Source: Eublepharis macularius
Taxonomy: Eukaryota > Chordata > Lepidosauria > Squamata > Eublepharidae
DNA length: 64,000 bases
Assembly: GCF_028583425.1 (NCBI RefSeq)
Contig: NC_072796.1
Location: 88,253,964-88,317,963 of the forward strand
Direction: 5' to 3'
The translations under genes were made by a program, and so were the position numbers. Positions within the stretch are counted from its first letter, which is position 1, and each line of letters begins with the position of its first letter. The notes beneath the pieces are model-generated. The model was not told where the DNA came from. It was given only the letters and a program-made list of their open reading frames with translations, and made no database searches. Positions 35,225 to 59,060 of this stretch are shown piece after piece.

Positions 35225-35600
35225 ACAGATTAGTGCCTGCAGAGATGAGTGGGTGGTGTCCAGAGACAGGGCTTTTTCATTAGTGGCAGCTCACCTGTGA
35301 AATGCTCACCCCCATGGTGTATACTCTACTCTCTTTAAGGTGCCTGGCCAATACCAAGGTTTTGTCTGGAGGACTAAACATTTACATTGATTTTATAATC
35401 TGAAGACTGAGAAGAGGATCATTTAGGTTTCTAAATGTTTTATGTGACTGGGGTTTTATGTTTTTATGCTCCTGTTTTATTGGCTGGCTTTCAATGGTTG
35501 TTAATTTTAATGATTTTATGTTTTTATGATTCTATCATTTGCTTTGTGAGGTGTCTCAAGAAGGTCTCTGAAGAGGCAGAATGTAAATGTTTTCATTATT
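35225..35600 (+). mobile_element. L2-like LINE 3' fragment
   Basis: 'agagacagggctttttcatt', 'ggcagctcacctgtgaaatg' and the tail 'gaggtgtctcaagaaggtct...gcagaatgtaaatg' match the same family layout as 33715-34135. No open RT frame remains. Confidence 0.65.
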
Positions 35601-36107
35601 TGCCAGTACTCTAATGACCTGACTTAAGTTACACCATATGTTATAAGGAAACCCCATGCTGTATCTGTGGATGAGAGGAGCTTCTGCACTGGTTCTGTCT
35701 TTTCCCTGTGGCCCCTGTAAGACACAGCCCATAGGGAGGGTATTAGAGAATTAGGAACAAAATACACAATACATTTGTTCGCTAGATACCTCTGGGTTTC
35801 TGAAACCCAACTTGTTTTCAATGCAGTCATACATCAGCTGCAGGAATGTCGTTTTAAAGATCATATGGGGTCATTTTCAGCTTGAATTGCCGCTTGGGGG
35901 GAGGAGGGGCTCCTGCCTTTCCCTAGGCCATTTTCAGACACTGAAATGACCCCCCAGGGGAATTATTTACATAACTTTGGAGTAGCTCTTGCTCAAATCT
36001 CCCCCTTGGCTTCTTGGCCAGTTCAAGCCAAGAAATATTTCCTCTGATCTTTAAAACGACTTTCCTGCTGTAGATGTGTGACTACAGGGAAAACCAAAGT
36101 CATCTAG

Positions 36108-36324
36108 TAGGGTTGCCAACTATGAGTAGGGAAATTCCTGAAGATTTTGGAGGTGGAGCCTTGGGGGTAGTGGGGTTTGGAGAAGAGAGGGACCTTGGCA
36201 GGGTATAATGCTAGAGTCCACCCTCCAAAGCAGCCATTTTCTCCAGGGGAAGTGATCTCTGATCTGGAGATCAGTTGTAAACCTGGAAGGTCTCCAGGCC
36301 CCACTTGGAGGTAGACAACCCTAG
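36108..36324 (-). mobile_element. TAGGGTTGCCAAC-type inverted-repeat element
   Basis: Begins tagggttgccaac and ends gacaaccctag. The interior ('cagccattttctccagggga', 'gatctggagatcagttg') is the reverse complement of the copies at 39304-39518, 39985-40372 and 54637-54822. Flanks tcatctag (36100-36107) and ccatctag (36325-36332) match at 7 of 8 bases, consistent with a hAT 8-bp duplication. Confidence 0.75.
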
Positions 36325-36699
36325 CCATCTAGTGAACAAACATATTATATAATCTTCGCCCCTTAGATTTCAGACAGTACTTTGTATATCATGGAGGTAA
36401 ATAATAATGATTTGAGAGTCCAAAGCCTGACCAAGATGTGTTACCCCTATGTAAATGTTTGTTATACTGATACAATACTGATAAATCCATTGAAAGCCGT
36501 GGATTTTACTGTGAAACTCTCTGGCATGTTTGTAATGCATGACCATGAGCTAGGAAAGAAAGACGGGCTTATGCAGTTCCTCTTCCCTCTTGCGCTCAAT
36601 GTGTCACAGATTGATGAGTTACTTCCTGGTTTTTTGCACACCAAATAATAGTCCAAATTGGCAAGCTATGGTTTGCCTTGCCCTGGAATACAGGTTTGC

Positions 36700-37121
36700 T
36701 AGGGTTGCCAAGTCCCTTCACTCTCCCAGTGGGAGATGGGGATGCTGGCTCCTACTTCACTCTGTCACTCTCTTCTCCTCTTGTGTGCATGCACAGCATG
36801 TGCGTTTCCAGCTGGCGTGATGATGTCACTTCCAGGAAGTGACATCACATGGGTCAAAGGGTGGCCTGGGAGTGCTCCCATGCTCACCAAGCAGCTGAAT
36901 CGCCCTGCTGTGGGGCACTGTTTGGCCTGAAATAGGCCCACTGTGGGGCATGAATCAGGCAACTGTGGGTGCGGGGGTGCACTGCACCACCCAGGGGTGC
37001 GCCATGCCATCCAAAGGGAGTGCCCTGGGGGAGGAGCCCCCCCCCCACTGACTGAGTAAGTGGGGGTAGGGGGGAAGGTAGGAGCAGGAGACCTCACCCT
37101 GGGCAGGGGAATGAGACCCTA
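36700..37121. mobile_element. TAGGGTTGCCAG-type inverted-repeat element (copy 3)
   Basis: Starts tagggttgccaagtccc and ends near gagaccctaa. At 36823-36849 it carries a palindrome with 13-bp arms (tgatgtcacttcc and its complement around one central base), containing two ETS-type GGAA cores and two CRE-like TGANNTCA words. Non-coding. Confidence 0.7.
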
Positions 37122-37573
37122 AGTTTTGAAAATCTCAGCCACGCAAATCCCAATGCAATGAATCAAATGGAGATTTTTATTAGGAAGCCATTCAAAAGAA
37201 ATAAGGACAAGAAGCAGCTTTCATGGTAAAACACAATAAAAATGCAAACTGCTTCTTGGTTGACGTATCCTCCTAATATATTAACTTGTGTCTATGTCCT
37301 TTCATCACTCTTCAAGACAAGCTTCATCTTGTATCTTTCCAGGTTCTTGCCAGTCTTTAACACCACTACTCCCAACATGGTATTCTTTGTTCTTTCCTGC
37401 TGACATAGACCCAAAGGGAATTTCATCTTCCACTTTGCCATTTTTGAGTGCCCAGTTTCTTATATGGAAAGCTTCCATCTCAGGAATGGGCCTATTATTT
37501 GTTCACAAGTCTTCTGAGAACATCAAGACACCATTCTCCCCTCTGGAGACATTGTCCTACTCTTGGGTACATT

Positions 37574-37995
37574 TAGGGTTGCCAGGGCCCCTTCCCTCTG
37601 GGCGGAAGGCGGCAGATCTGGCACTCACCTTTTCAGTTGTTTGCACGCGTGCTCCCGGGCTGCATGATGATATCACTTCTGGAAAGTGATGTCATCGTGC
37701 ATGCCTCGTGTTGACCCCAGGAGCACTCCCGTGCTCCTCAGCAGGCTTATTTTGGCCCATTTGGGGCAGAAATCAGCCTGCTGTGCTGGGGTGGCGGGAT
37801 GGGCTTTGCAGTGCTCCTGCACTTTGCAGCGGACAAAATTCAGCTCCAATTCAGCCTGCTGTAGAGCGTGAGAACACTGCTGGAAGAGCCCTGGCAAGCA
37901 TCCCCTCTCCTCCCCGCCGCTGGCCAGGTAAGCAGAAGCCGGGGGTGGAGTGGGAGCGGAGGATCTTCCACCCCAGTGGGGAACTGGCAATCCTA
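37574..37995. mobile_element. TAGGGTTGCCAG-type inverted-repeat element (copy 4)
   Basis: Starts tagggttgccagggcccc and ends gaactggcaatccta. Carries 'gatatcacttctggaaagtg' and 'atgtcatc', a two-substitution form of the copy 3 palindrome. Flanks ggtacatt and ggaacatc match at 6 of 8. The 109- to 133-codon frames over it are GC-rich shadows. Confidence 0.72.
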
Positions 37996-38035
37996 GGAAC
38001 ATCAGATACAGGAACTTGAGTGTTTTGATAGTCTA

Positions 38036-38118
38036 AGAGTCCAGTAGCACCTTTAAGACTAACCAACTTTATTGTAGCATAAGCTTTTGAGAATCACAGT
38101 TCTCTTCGTCAGATGCAT
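38036..38118 (-). mobile_element. Fold-back retroposon, single-arm fragment
   Basis: One arm only: agagtccagtagcaccttta through 'cttttgagaatcacagttct' to 'cagatgca'. The missing side would be the 5' half if the element is read on the minus strand, consistent with 5' truncation during LINE-type insertion. Confidence 0.8.
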
Positions 38119-39303
38119 AAATTGGTAAGCCATACATTACAATTTACCGTACATCCATTGCAGTCTTGGCTTTTGCAAGATTTCTTAGGTTAATTGTGCC
38201 TTTGGGGAAGAAGAAGTGATGCAATAAATTATGGTCTCAAAAAATAAAAATATGTAGTTCCTAAAGCCAAATATTTTCAGCTCTTGGTTTCGTTCTGGTT
38301 TTTCATCATATAAAACTATATGGTCATCCTTTATTTCAATTAATCTGTTGATTCAATGGTGTTGGACATCAATAATACCTCCCTGTAATTCCAACCTCAT
38401 CTTGAAGCCACAGCAGCCAGAAATTCTGCCATAGCGAACATTTGACCATAGTCAGTAGTCAGTATATGTTCATCCCTATTTTGATAAGTGAAGTAGATGC
38501 GTGCAAAGTGCATTAAAGACTTTGATAGCATCATGTACAAACACAACGCTATAAAGCTGCCAACATGTGCATAGATAAAGCTTTATCTGAGCTGAGTGCA
38601 CTCTTCTTTGTTACAGAATTTTGTTTGTTTTGTTTTTATGAGAAGCAACAGGCTTGTAAAACTTTCCTCCTTGGTTTATTAGTGGCAGATTTTTCCTCTT
38701 TCAGTTCTTATCTTTTGTCTCTTATGTTTTACTGTTATGAATATTCCTGTTCAGACTACTTATTGAGGGATATACTTAAAATGAATAGTAATTTATAATT
38801 AAATTTTCTCCAAAACCATGAGGTATGATACCATATTTTTCTGGTAGTGTAAGCTAGCATTCTCAGGATTTTGACAATTGTCTGTGGTACAAATGTTTTG
38901 AGACCATATATTGATTGCAGGATAACATCTCTAGCCGTGAAGAAGCCCTGCAGCTTTTTTTTAAAAAAGTGAAATCAGTAAGATGTTCTTTGTTATTGCA
39001 AGAAGTATATAATTTGACCATACTTTTTAAAGCTTGGGTGAGACACCAGTGTTCTTTTGTTTTGTTTTTATTTGCTTAATGAATCTCATACAAACCTACA
39101 ATCATAATGATTCTGAGTGAGACTATGGGAGTTTATGGGAACTACAATATGTGATCACAGGCAAGAAAGCTGGTGCAGCTCTGTGCATGCATCTGTACTA
39201 AACTGATATGAAGACAATAAGATATTGTTAAACTGTTGTACATTAATACGCTGAAAAATAGATTTCAGAAAGCACAGCACATGGGCATGGTACGATTGTG
39301 TGT

Positions 39304-39518
39304 TGGGTTGCCAACCTTCAGGTAGTTTCTGGTGATCTTCCAGAATTATAACTGATCTCCAGGCCATAGAGATCAGTTCCCCTAGACAGTATAGCAGTTT
39401 CTGGAAGGTAGACTGTATGGCATTATACACTGCTGAGTTCCCTCACCTTCCCAAACTCTACCTTCCACAGGCTCCACACCTAAAAGCTCCATGAATTTCC
39501 AAGCCTAGAGCTGGCAAC
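39304..39518 (+). mobile_element. TAGGGTTGCCAAC-type inverted-repeat element
   Basis: From gggttgccaaccttcagg to agctggcaacccc, with 'taactgatctccaggccata' and 'gatcagttcccctagacag' inside, the opposite orientation to the 36108 copy. Non-coding. Confidence 0.75.
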
Positions 39519-39984
39519 CCCTATGTGTGTGTGAGTTGCTATGTAAAATATTGAGTGGAATTGCTACTACAAGAACAAAAATATACAACAATAGCATTTG
39601 TCAGAAAGCAATGACATTTCAAAAGTAATGAGTACATTTCTGGCATTGCCTCATATCTTAAGCATAGCTGAAATAAAAGGCAAATGTAAAAAAGGTATAC
39701 GATAAAAATCCCTGTAATGATGGAATGAAATTAGGTGCTGACAGATAAGGAGTTCAAAGAGAAAATTTAAGCAATTGTGTGCATGTACGTGTATCAGAAA
39801 GTGAGTGGTTATATAGCAAGGAATTTGCAGGGATTTATTTCCCCAGTTTTTAGCTATAATTGTTCTAAACTACTGATTGCTTGAAAAACTACTGATAATT
39901 ATTCTAATTATTGTAGTCTTTTAGACAGTATTTTATAGTTCAATCAGAAATGTGTTTGGTCACAACTCCTGTTTAAGGTAAACT

Positions 39985-40372
39985 TGTCAACCTTCAGGTG
40001 GTGGCTCAAGAATTACAACTGATCTCCACACCTAGGGATCTCATCCCCCTAGTGGGGACGGGGATCTTCCACTTTCACCCTCTGCCCCTTGCCACCACTT
40101 ACCTGGCTGGCAGGGGGAAAGGTGTGGGAACAGGCTTCCCGGGTGCATTCCTGGGGTGGCGCAATGACGCGCCCTGCCAGGCGGTAAGGGGATTTGGTAA
40201 CCCTATCCATGCCACAGAGATCATTTCCTCTGGAAAAAATGGCTGCTTTGGAGGATGGACTCTATGGTATTACACTTTGATGAGGTCTCTCCCCTCCCCA
40301 AACCCCGCCCTCTTCAGGTTCCACCCCCCCCAAATCTCCAGGAATTTCCCAACCTGGAGCTGGCAACCCTAG
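39985..40372 (+). mobile_element. TAGGGTTGCCAAC-type element with a nested insertion
   Basis: Left part 39985-40030 and right part 40208-40372 (ending agctggcaaccctag) form one element of the same family. It is interrupted at about 40031-40207 by a GC-rich piece that starts tagggatct and ends ggtaacccta. Flanks of the inner piece, tccacacc and tccatgcc, match at 6 of 8. Confidence 0.65.
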
Positions 40373-53070
<12,698 letters not shown>

Positions 53071-53102
53071 TAGTTTTATGTAAAATACCTCTGACCCTAC
53101 AG

Positions 53103-53558
53103 TAGGGGGTCTCTAAGTTTTGTGAGCCTGTGGGAACTTTTGTAATTCTAATACAGAGTAGTGGGCACAACAATGAAATGGCTGCTGTGGCAGGTGGAAA
53201 CAACCACAAAATGGCTGCTGCAGTAAACAAAGTCAACCACAAAATATCAGGGACTGAGGGTATGCATAAATCTCATAGTAAATCTTCAGCAAATCAGGCA
53301 GAAACTCTGTTTAGCAGCATGCCTTTAAAAATGAAAATATTGTTCTAAAATATTTTCTTGCAGACATGCCACAGTGAAGTTCCTTGTGCTGTGGTGGCAA
53401 CTGTTACCAAAGCATTTTTTTTTTAAAAAAATCACAGCCACTCATATCTTCAATGGTCAATCAGAAGCCCTGCTGGGGAAACACCCCAGCTGGTCCTATA
53501 TCCTTTCCTAACATCTGTTGGACACCATGAAAGGTATCTGCCATATTGGATACCTCTG
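53103..53558. mobile_element. Non-autonomous hAT-like element
   Basis: Starts tagggggtctctaa and ends ttggatacctctg, ends that pair as imperfect inverted repeats. Flanks ccctacag (53095-53102) and ccctatag (53559-53566) match at 7 of 8, the duplication length of hAT transposons. Interior words such as 'aaaatggctgctgcag' and 'gaagttccttgtgctgtggt' recur in the element at 1-605. Non-coding. Confidence 0.75.
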
Positions 53559-54361
53559 CCCTATAGTACTGAAGTTCAAGCATTTACACACAGGATCTTT
53601 ATAAGATTTTAATCCTAACCACTGTGTTCCCAATATACTGTTTTTTTCTGTACTGGTTTTCATTGCAAGCCCAGGAAATGAATCTGGTGACAAAAAAACA
53701 CAATAGAAAAAGAAATAATAACTGAAATAACTGGTCCACTACCAGAAAGAATTGCAACAGAAGCCCAAGTGTATTGGAAGTCTTGGAATTGGTGAAAACC
53801 ATGGATCCCCTCCTCCTCTCTAGTTTCACAGAAGTGGCCTATTCAGAAATGCTCATAAGACTTCCATGAGTGGAACCAGAGGAGTGCATGCAGTGTTTTA
53901 GGAACTGCAGGACTCCAACCGTCATACCACACAACAAAAGCTAGAAAACCAAAAGTACATGGAATTCCTATTTGACAGATTCAGTACAAAAACAGCCCAG
54001 ACAGTTACTGCCACAGTATGTCTCCCTGCTTGCAATGAGAACAATCTGGTTCTGTCTTTCAGAGTGTAAAACAGGATTAACCTAGAATTCCAGAAAGCCT
54101 CATCATGAAGATATAGCAGTTTATTGCACTTGGGCCTCCGTCACTACCAGTATACCACTATTGCAGTCACTCAAATCCATCTACCACTGTGAGCTTTAGC
54201 TACACAACTAATTATACTTCTTTTAGCAGCACCATCATCAAGAAGCTTTGCTGCACTGCCCCCGCCCCAGCAAGCTAGATTGTCAATAATCATGTTACCA
54301 ACTTTAGAATTCTCCCAAGCAGCCCTTTCCCCCTTTATTTGACTTGTTCCATAAGTACTGG

Positions 54362-54530
54362 CCTTTACCTGGATAGTCCAGGTATGCCTGATCTCAGATC
54401 TCAGAAGCTAAGTAGTGTTGGCCTTGGTTGGTAATGGGATGGGAGACCTCCAGTGACCAGGGTAGCAGAGGCAGGCAATGGCAAACCACTTTTTTTAGTC
54501 TCTTGCCATGAAAACCCCAGCTCTGAATTC
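54362..54530 (+). mobile_element. 5S-rRNA-derived SINE
   Basis: The head 'gcctgatctcagatctcaga' plus 'agctaagtagtgttggcctt', 'ggtaatgggatgggagacct' follows 5S rRNA through its internal promoter. The body 'ggcaggcaatggcaaaccac' and 'cttgccatgaaaacccc' is shared with 14021-14210. In LYN intron 8. Confidence 0.88.
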
Positions 54531-54564
54531 TAAAGTTTGTTCTAATTTAATTCCAGAGGGGAAA

Positions 54565-54870
54565 CTATCTTTATCTGTTGCAGCAAAACCAAACAAAATT
54601 CTTGTGCTACTGTAACATAAGCTTTCATGGGTCAGAACTAGGTGATAGCTGGAGATCTCCTGGAATTACAACATCTCCTGGCAACAAAGATCAGTTCCCC
54701 TGTAGAAAAATGGCTGCTCTGAAGGGTGAACTCTATTGCATTATATCCCACTGAGCCCCCCCCCAACCCCAACCCCCCAAATCTCCAGGAATTTCCCAAC
54801 CTGGACCTGGCAACCCTAATTAGAACCCACTTCATCAGATGGTCTAATTTAAAGTTAAATGAAGAAATTG
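54565..54870. mobile_element. Fold-back retroposon fragment carrying a nested inverted-repeat element
   Basis: 'cttgtgctactgtaacataa' with 'gctttcatgggtcagaac' (to about 54637) and 'agaacccacttcatcagatg' (from about 54824) form one broken fold-back arm. Between them, 54637-54822 is a TAGGGTTGCCAAC-type element ending acctggcaaccctaa. Adjacent gtcagaac and attagaac may be its decayed duplication. Confidence 0.65.
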
Positions 54871-56009
54871 TTGTTCATAATCTTAAATGTGTCTCTTTCT
54901 TGAGGAACTGGTGTGCCATTGACCGTAAAAGTTGTTAGAGTGAGGCCACTTTTCACTAATGAGAACTTCTCCCCTGTCCAAGAACATTTTTCCCAATACC
55001 AAAATGTCCTCTTGTAGATCCTACACAGCACCTACAAATATAGCCCTCTTGGTGCTGCATTGATATGACAGGGCCCAAAAGTATTAGTCCTTTGTTTTAG
55101 AGCATTGTACAAATAAACCCTGTGTTCATTCCAACCTCTTCTTCTTTGTGATCTGACTACTGATCCATAGGAGGACTATGTCTGCCCACTTCAATAGTAA
55201 TATTTAGCACATGCATAGCATTTTCATTGTTTAAAGTATTCCACAAACGTTATCAGAAAAATATTTATTTGGGACAACTTCTCTGAAAATTTTCTGGTAG
55301 TCTGAGTATATAAGAGGTAGAATACAGCCAGCTTTTTCCGTCAGTCTATTCCATATCCCTCCTTACTATGGCCCCCCATCTCACATGGCTTTTGTACATG
55401 CAGGAACCATTATCCCCAGCATAACATTTTTTTGGTGGTCAAAAGGAGATCCCTCCTCCCTTTTTCACCAGCAGAAAAGCTGGTTGGATCCAATCTATTG
55501 GATCACCCTATTTATTTTTATTTAAAACATTGTATCCTACTTTTCCACCCAGTTAGGGCCCTCAAGTCAGTGAACAGTTAAAAACACATTAAAATCAATT
55601 TTTAAGAACAATTCATAAATGTTAAACAGCAAATTAAACAGAAAGGAGGTTCAATAACAAAATGCCAAAAAAGTCTTCATTTGCATTCATACAAAGGTGG
55701 AGAGGAGTGCTTCATTTGCTGTGACAGTGATAGAGGATAGATACTATACTCTAGTAAACAAAAAGATTATGGAAGAAAAATTTTCTTTTGCAGAAGGATT
55801 TTTCCTCTACAAGGCTTATTATAGAGCTTCAATAAATTGACCAACGGGGGTGAGATGGGGGAGGCGTGTTTTGAATTCTGAGTAAATGGAAAACAGTAGC
55901 ATCTTTAACAGATTACTTCATTCCAGGAAAATGATAAAAAAGTGAAGGTACAGTTTACAAGGTTTGTTGTATCTCCTTTGCAATGACAGATAGTCAGCAG
56001 TGAGCTGAG

Positions 56010-56429
56010 CAGGGCTCATTTTGAGGGGGAACACGCAGGAACGCAGTTCCGGCAGTTCCCCAAAGAGATCACATGTCAGGTGACCCCGCCCACCTGACTC
56101 GGCCATTTTGGACTCGTTTCGGCCTGGATTGGGGTCGAAACAGCCTGGATCAGGCCTCTGATGCGTGGTGGATCACTCTCCCACTCAGCAGTGGCCCAAT
56201 CCTGACCATTTTGGGCCCCTTTTTAGCCATTTTCAGCCCCTTTTTGCCATTTTGGGCACAATTTTGGCCCTGAATGGTCAGGATTGGGTCCAAAACAGCC
56301 AGGATAGGTGATGTTAGGGAGTGTGGCTTATGCAAATCAGTTATGCTAATGATGCACTTCCGGTAATGTCAAGGGGCATGGCATATGCTAATGAGTTCCT
56401 CTAGTTCTTTTTCTACGAAATGACCCCTG
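56010..56429. mobile_element. Non-autonomous hAT element with perfect 8-bp duplication
   Basis: Starts cagggctcattttg and ends cgaaatgacccctg, inverted repeats that agree at about 12 of 13 positions. The flanks are gagctgag at both 56002-56009 and 56430-56437. CAGGG ends with an 8-bp duplication identify hAT. Its 420 bp are non-coding and include 'gccattttgggcacaatttt' and pyrimidine-rich repeats. Confidence 0.88.
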
Positions 56430-57067
56430 GAGCTGAGGGAAACATTCTATAGGGATAATTACATTCTGTGGCCAGCCATTCATTTCTCTGAGAGAGACTG
56501 AAGTACTCTTGAAATGGGGACAGGATTCTCCCCTGACAGAATGCCATCTTGACATGTGACCCAGTAGCATTCTGCCAGGAAGAGGAGTGTCTGGGCGGTC
56601 TTTGTATGTGTACTGTAATGGCTCCTTATAGCTTATTGCCTTTTCTACCAGTCTTGATTGTTGCAGATTTACATGTTTAATAGAAAACATATCCTCTTTT
56701 GTGTGATCATTCTACATAAAATACCGTTCTTCAGCATCAGAGCATTTGCTGTTTAATAACCCCATATGACAACTATTTGGGGCAGTGAGCTAACATACAG
56801 AGATTAGTGAAGTGCTGTCATCTGTAGCACAAAGAACTAATTTCAGGAAGTTCTGTGCCTGCATATATGCATACAAAAGTGGAGAGGAATGCTTCTGGTT
56901 CAAGATGTTTCCTCTTGTTTATGTGAACCTTTTGACGTCTATATTTGGCTTAGTATGGCTGGTTCTCTGTGGGTTATTGTTAATTATGGGTAAAATTACT
57001 GCACTGAGAACCAAACTACATGCTTCCTCTCCAGGCTTCATTATGAAAAGTTGATTTGCCTAATGGG

Positions 57068-58726
57068 AAACATTTTGGTTTTTTTTTTTATAAAAAAATT
57101 TTATTGGATGGGTCAGTATACACAAATCATAATATTCAATATCAATATCCATCACATTATATCACTCCCACCCTTCCCCCCACTTTTCAGTTGACTTCCA
57201 ACAGTTTCCCATTCCCTTCATCTACATTACATCACTATCTCCTATAATATTAATTTCTAGATTATAATATATAATATATCTATATCTACCATGTTTAAAA
57301 TAAGTCTCTAATATTACTTTCAAGACTATAATATAAAATATACTATATCATTCTTACTTATACACTATCCATATTTTCACCTCTAACTAATATAGAGTAA
57401 AGATCTATTATCCCCTCTTAACAATTATCCAAAGACCACATTTTGCCTTTCATGTCCCACTTTTTTTCCACATAATTCTTAAGTTTCTCCCAACTCATAG
57501 CATATTCCACGGTATCTTGTTCTTTCAACTTCCTTATTAGCTTGTCCATTTCTGCCATATTTAGTAATTTCAAAATCCAATCTTCCACTGATGGTATCTC
57601 TTGAGTCTTCCACAACTGTGCATAAGACATCCTAGCCGCAGTTATCATATAAAACACCATTGTTCTGTCCATTCTATCAAATTCTTCTAGGTTCATACTT
57701 AATAACAACAATTCTGGGTTCTTAATCACATTTTTCTGTAAGATATCTGACATAACCTCTACAATTTCCCCCCAGAATTGTTTAGCTTTTTCACAAGTCC
57801 ACCACATATGATAAAAAGAACCTTCATGTTTCTTACACTTCCAACACTTATCTGACATTTGACTATTACCATTTGCTAACTTTTTTGGCGTTAAATACCA
57901 TCTATACATCATTTTATACACATTTTCTCTTATAGTGGTACATGTTGAAATTTTTATAGTATTTTTCCACAACCTTTCACAAGCTTCCATCAGTATATCT
58001 TTATTACAATTTATTGCCCACTATACCATCTGTACTTTAACTATCTCATTTTCTGTAAACCATTTTAACAGAATCTTATATACTTTAGATATCATCTTTT
58101 TCCCCTCTTGAAGTAAACATTCTTCTAGTTCCGAGTTTTTAGTCCTAAATCCTACCTTTCTACGATCTGTATCATATAAGTCTATATTGAAACCAACCAT
58201 ACTGAAACAGCAGTTCTTCATTGGTTTTAAGTATATATTTATCACAATCTATTCTTAAAATTTCTTTATATGTCCTCCACTCCTCTCCATCATATTCCAC
58301 CTTTGGGTTTACAACTTCTGCAGGTATAATCCACATTGGAGTCTCTTCATCTAAATATCTCTTATATTTTTTCCAAACTGCAAATAAACTCCGTCTCACA
58401 AAATGATGTAAAAACATAGCATCAGCTCTTGTCTTCTCATACCACAGATACGCATGCCATCCAAAAAATTTGTTATATCCTTCCAACGTCAATAGCTTGT
58501 GGTTTTTCAATAACATCCACTCTTTCAACCAAACCAGACATATAGCTTCGTGATACAATTGCAAATTCGGTAATTGTAGTCCGCTTCTCTCCTTAGCATC
58601 ATATAATACCTTCATCTTGACTCTGGGCTTCTTCCCTGCCCGTACAAAGTTCAAAATCTTCCTTTGCCATTTTTCAAATTGCTTATTATCTTTCACAATT
58701 GGTATTGTTTGCATTAAAACATTTTG
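57068..58726 (-). mobile_element. L1 fragment, 5'-truncated
   Basis: The poly-A end is the T-run at about 57079-57089. A G-rich tract (C-run on + near 57174-57182) marks the L1 3' UTR, and frames upstream match the C-terminal third of the L1 ORF2 at 8577-11303. A 10-bp word, aaacattttg, occurs at both edges (57068-57077 and 58717-58726) and is the likely target duplication. The breakpoint inside ORF2 is a typical 5' truncation. Confidence 0.9.
57418..58714 (-). pseudogene. L1 ORF2 C-terminal remnant
   Basis: Frames 58714-58172, 58245-58021 and 57990-57418 align in order with the C-terminal part of the larger L1 ORF2: QTIPIVKDNKQFEKWQRKIL, GWHAYLWYEK, KMMYRWYLTPKK and CWKCKKHEGSFYHMWWTC. Compared with the full-length copy many residues differ, so it belongs to a different L1 subfamily or is older. 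Two frame changes (near 58200 and 58000). The RT catalytic region is absent. Confidence 0.9.
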
Positions 58727-58970
58727 ATTGCAAACATTGGAACTAGGTTATGTGGTGTTTCTATTGCCTTTTTCATCCTGGAAGGTCCATGGCCTCATCA
58801 GTTCCTAAGGATTAAATTTACTTCGTATGTGAGTATTTCTGGATTATTTTAAGATGGCAAAGGAAGGAAACATAAAGAAGTGTGGGAGCTGACTCACAAA
58901 ATCCACATAATCCACAAAATCCACATCAGATAACATATTAATATCTTTAAATTTTAGAAAAGTAGTTGCA

Positions 58971-59060
58971 GCTAAAACAGCAAAGAATCGTGTAGCATCT
59001 TAAAGACCAACAAATGTATTGTGCATGAGCTTACTTCATCAGAAGTGACCACTGAAGAAG
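58971..59060 (-). mobile_element. Fold-back retroposon fragment, diverged
   Basis: 'aaagaatcgtgtagcatctt', 'aagaccaacaaatgtattgt', 'gcatgagcttacttcatcag' keep the order of the family arm with several deletions. Confidence 0.6.
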
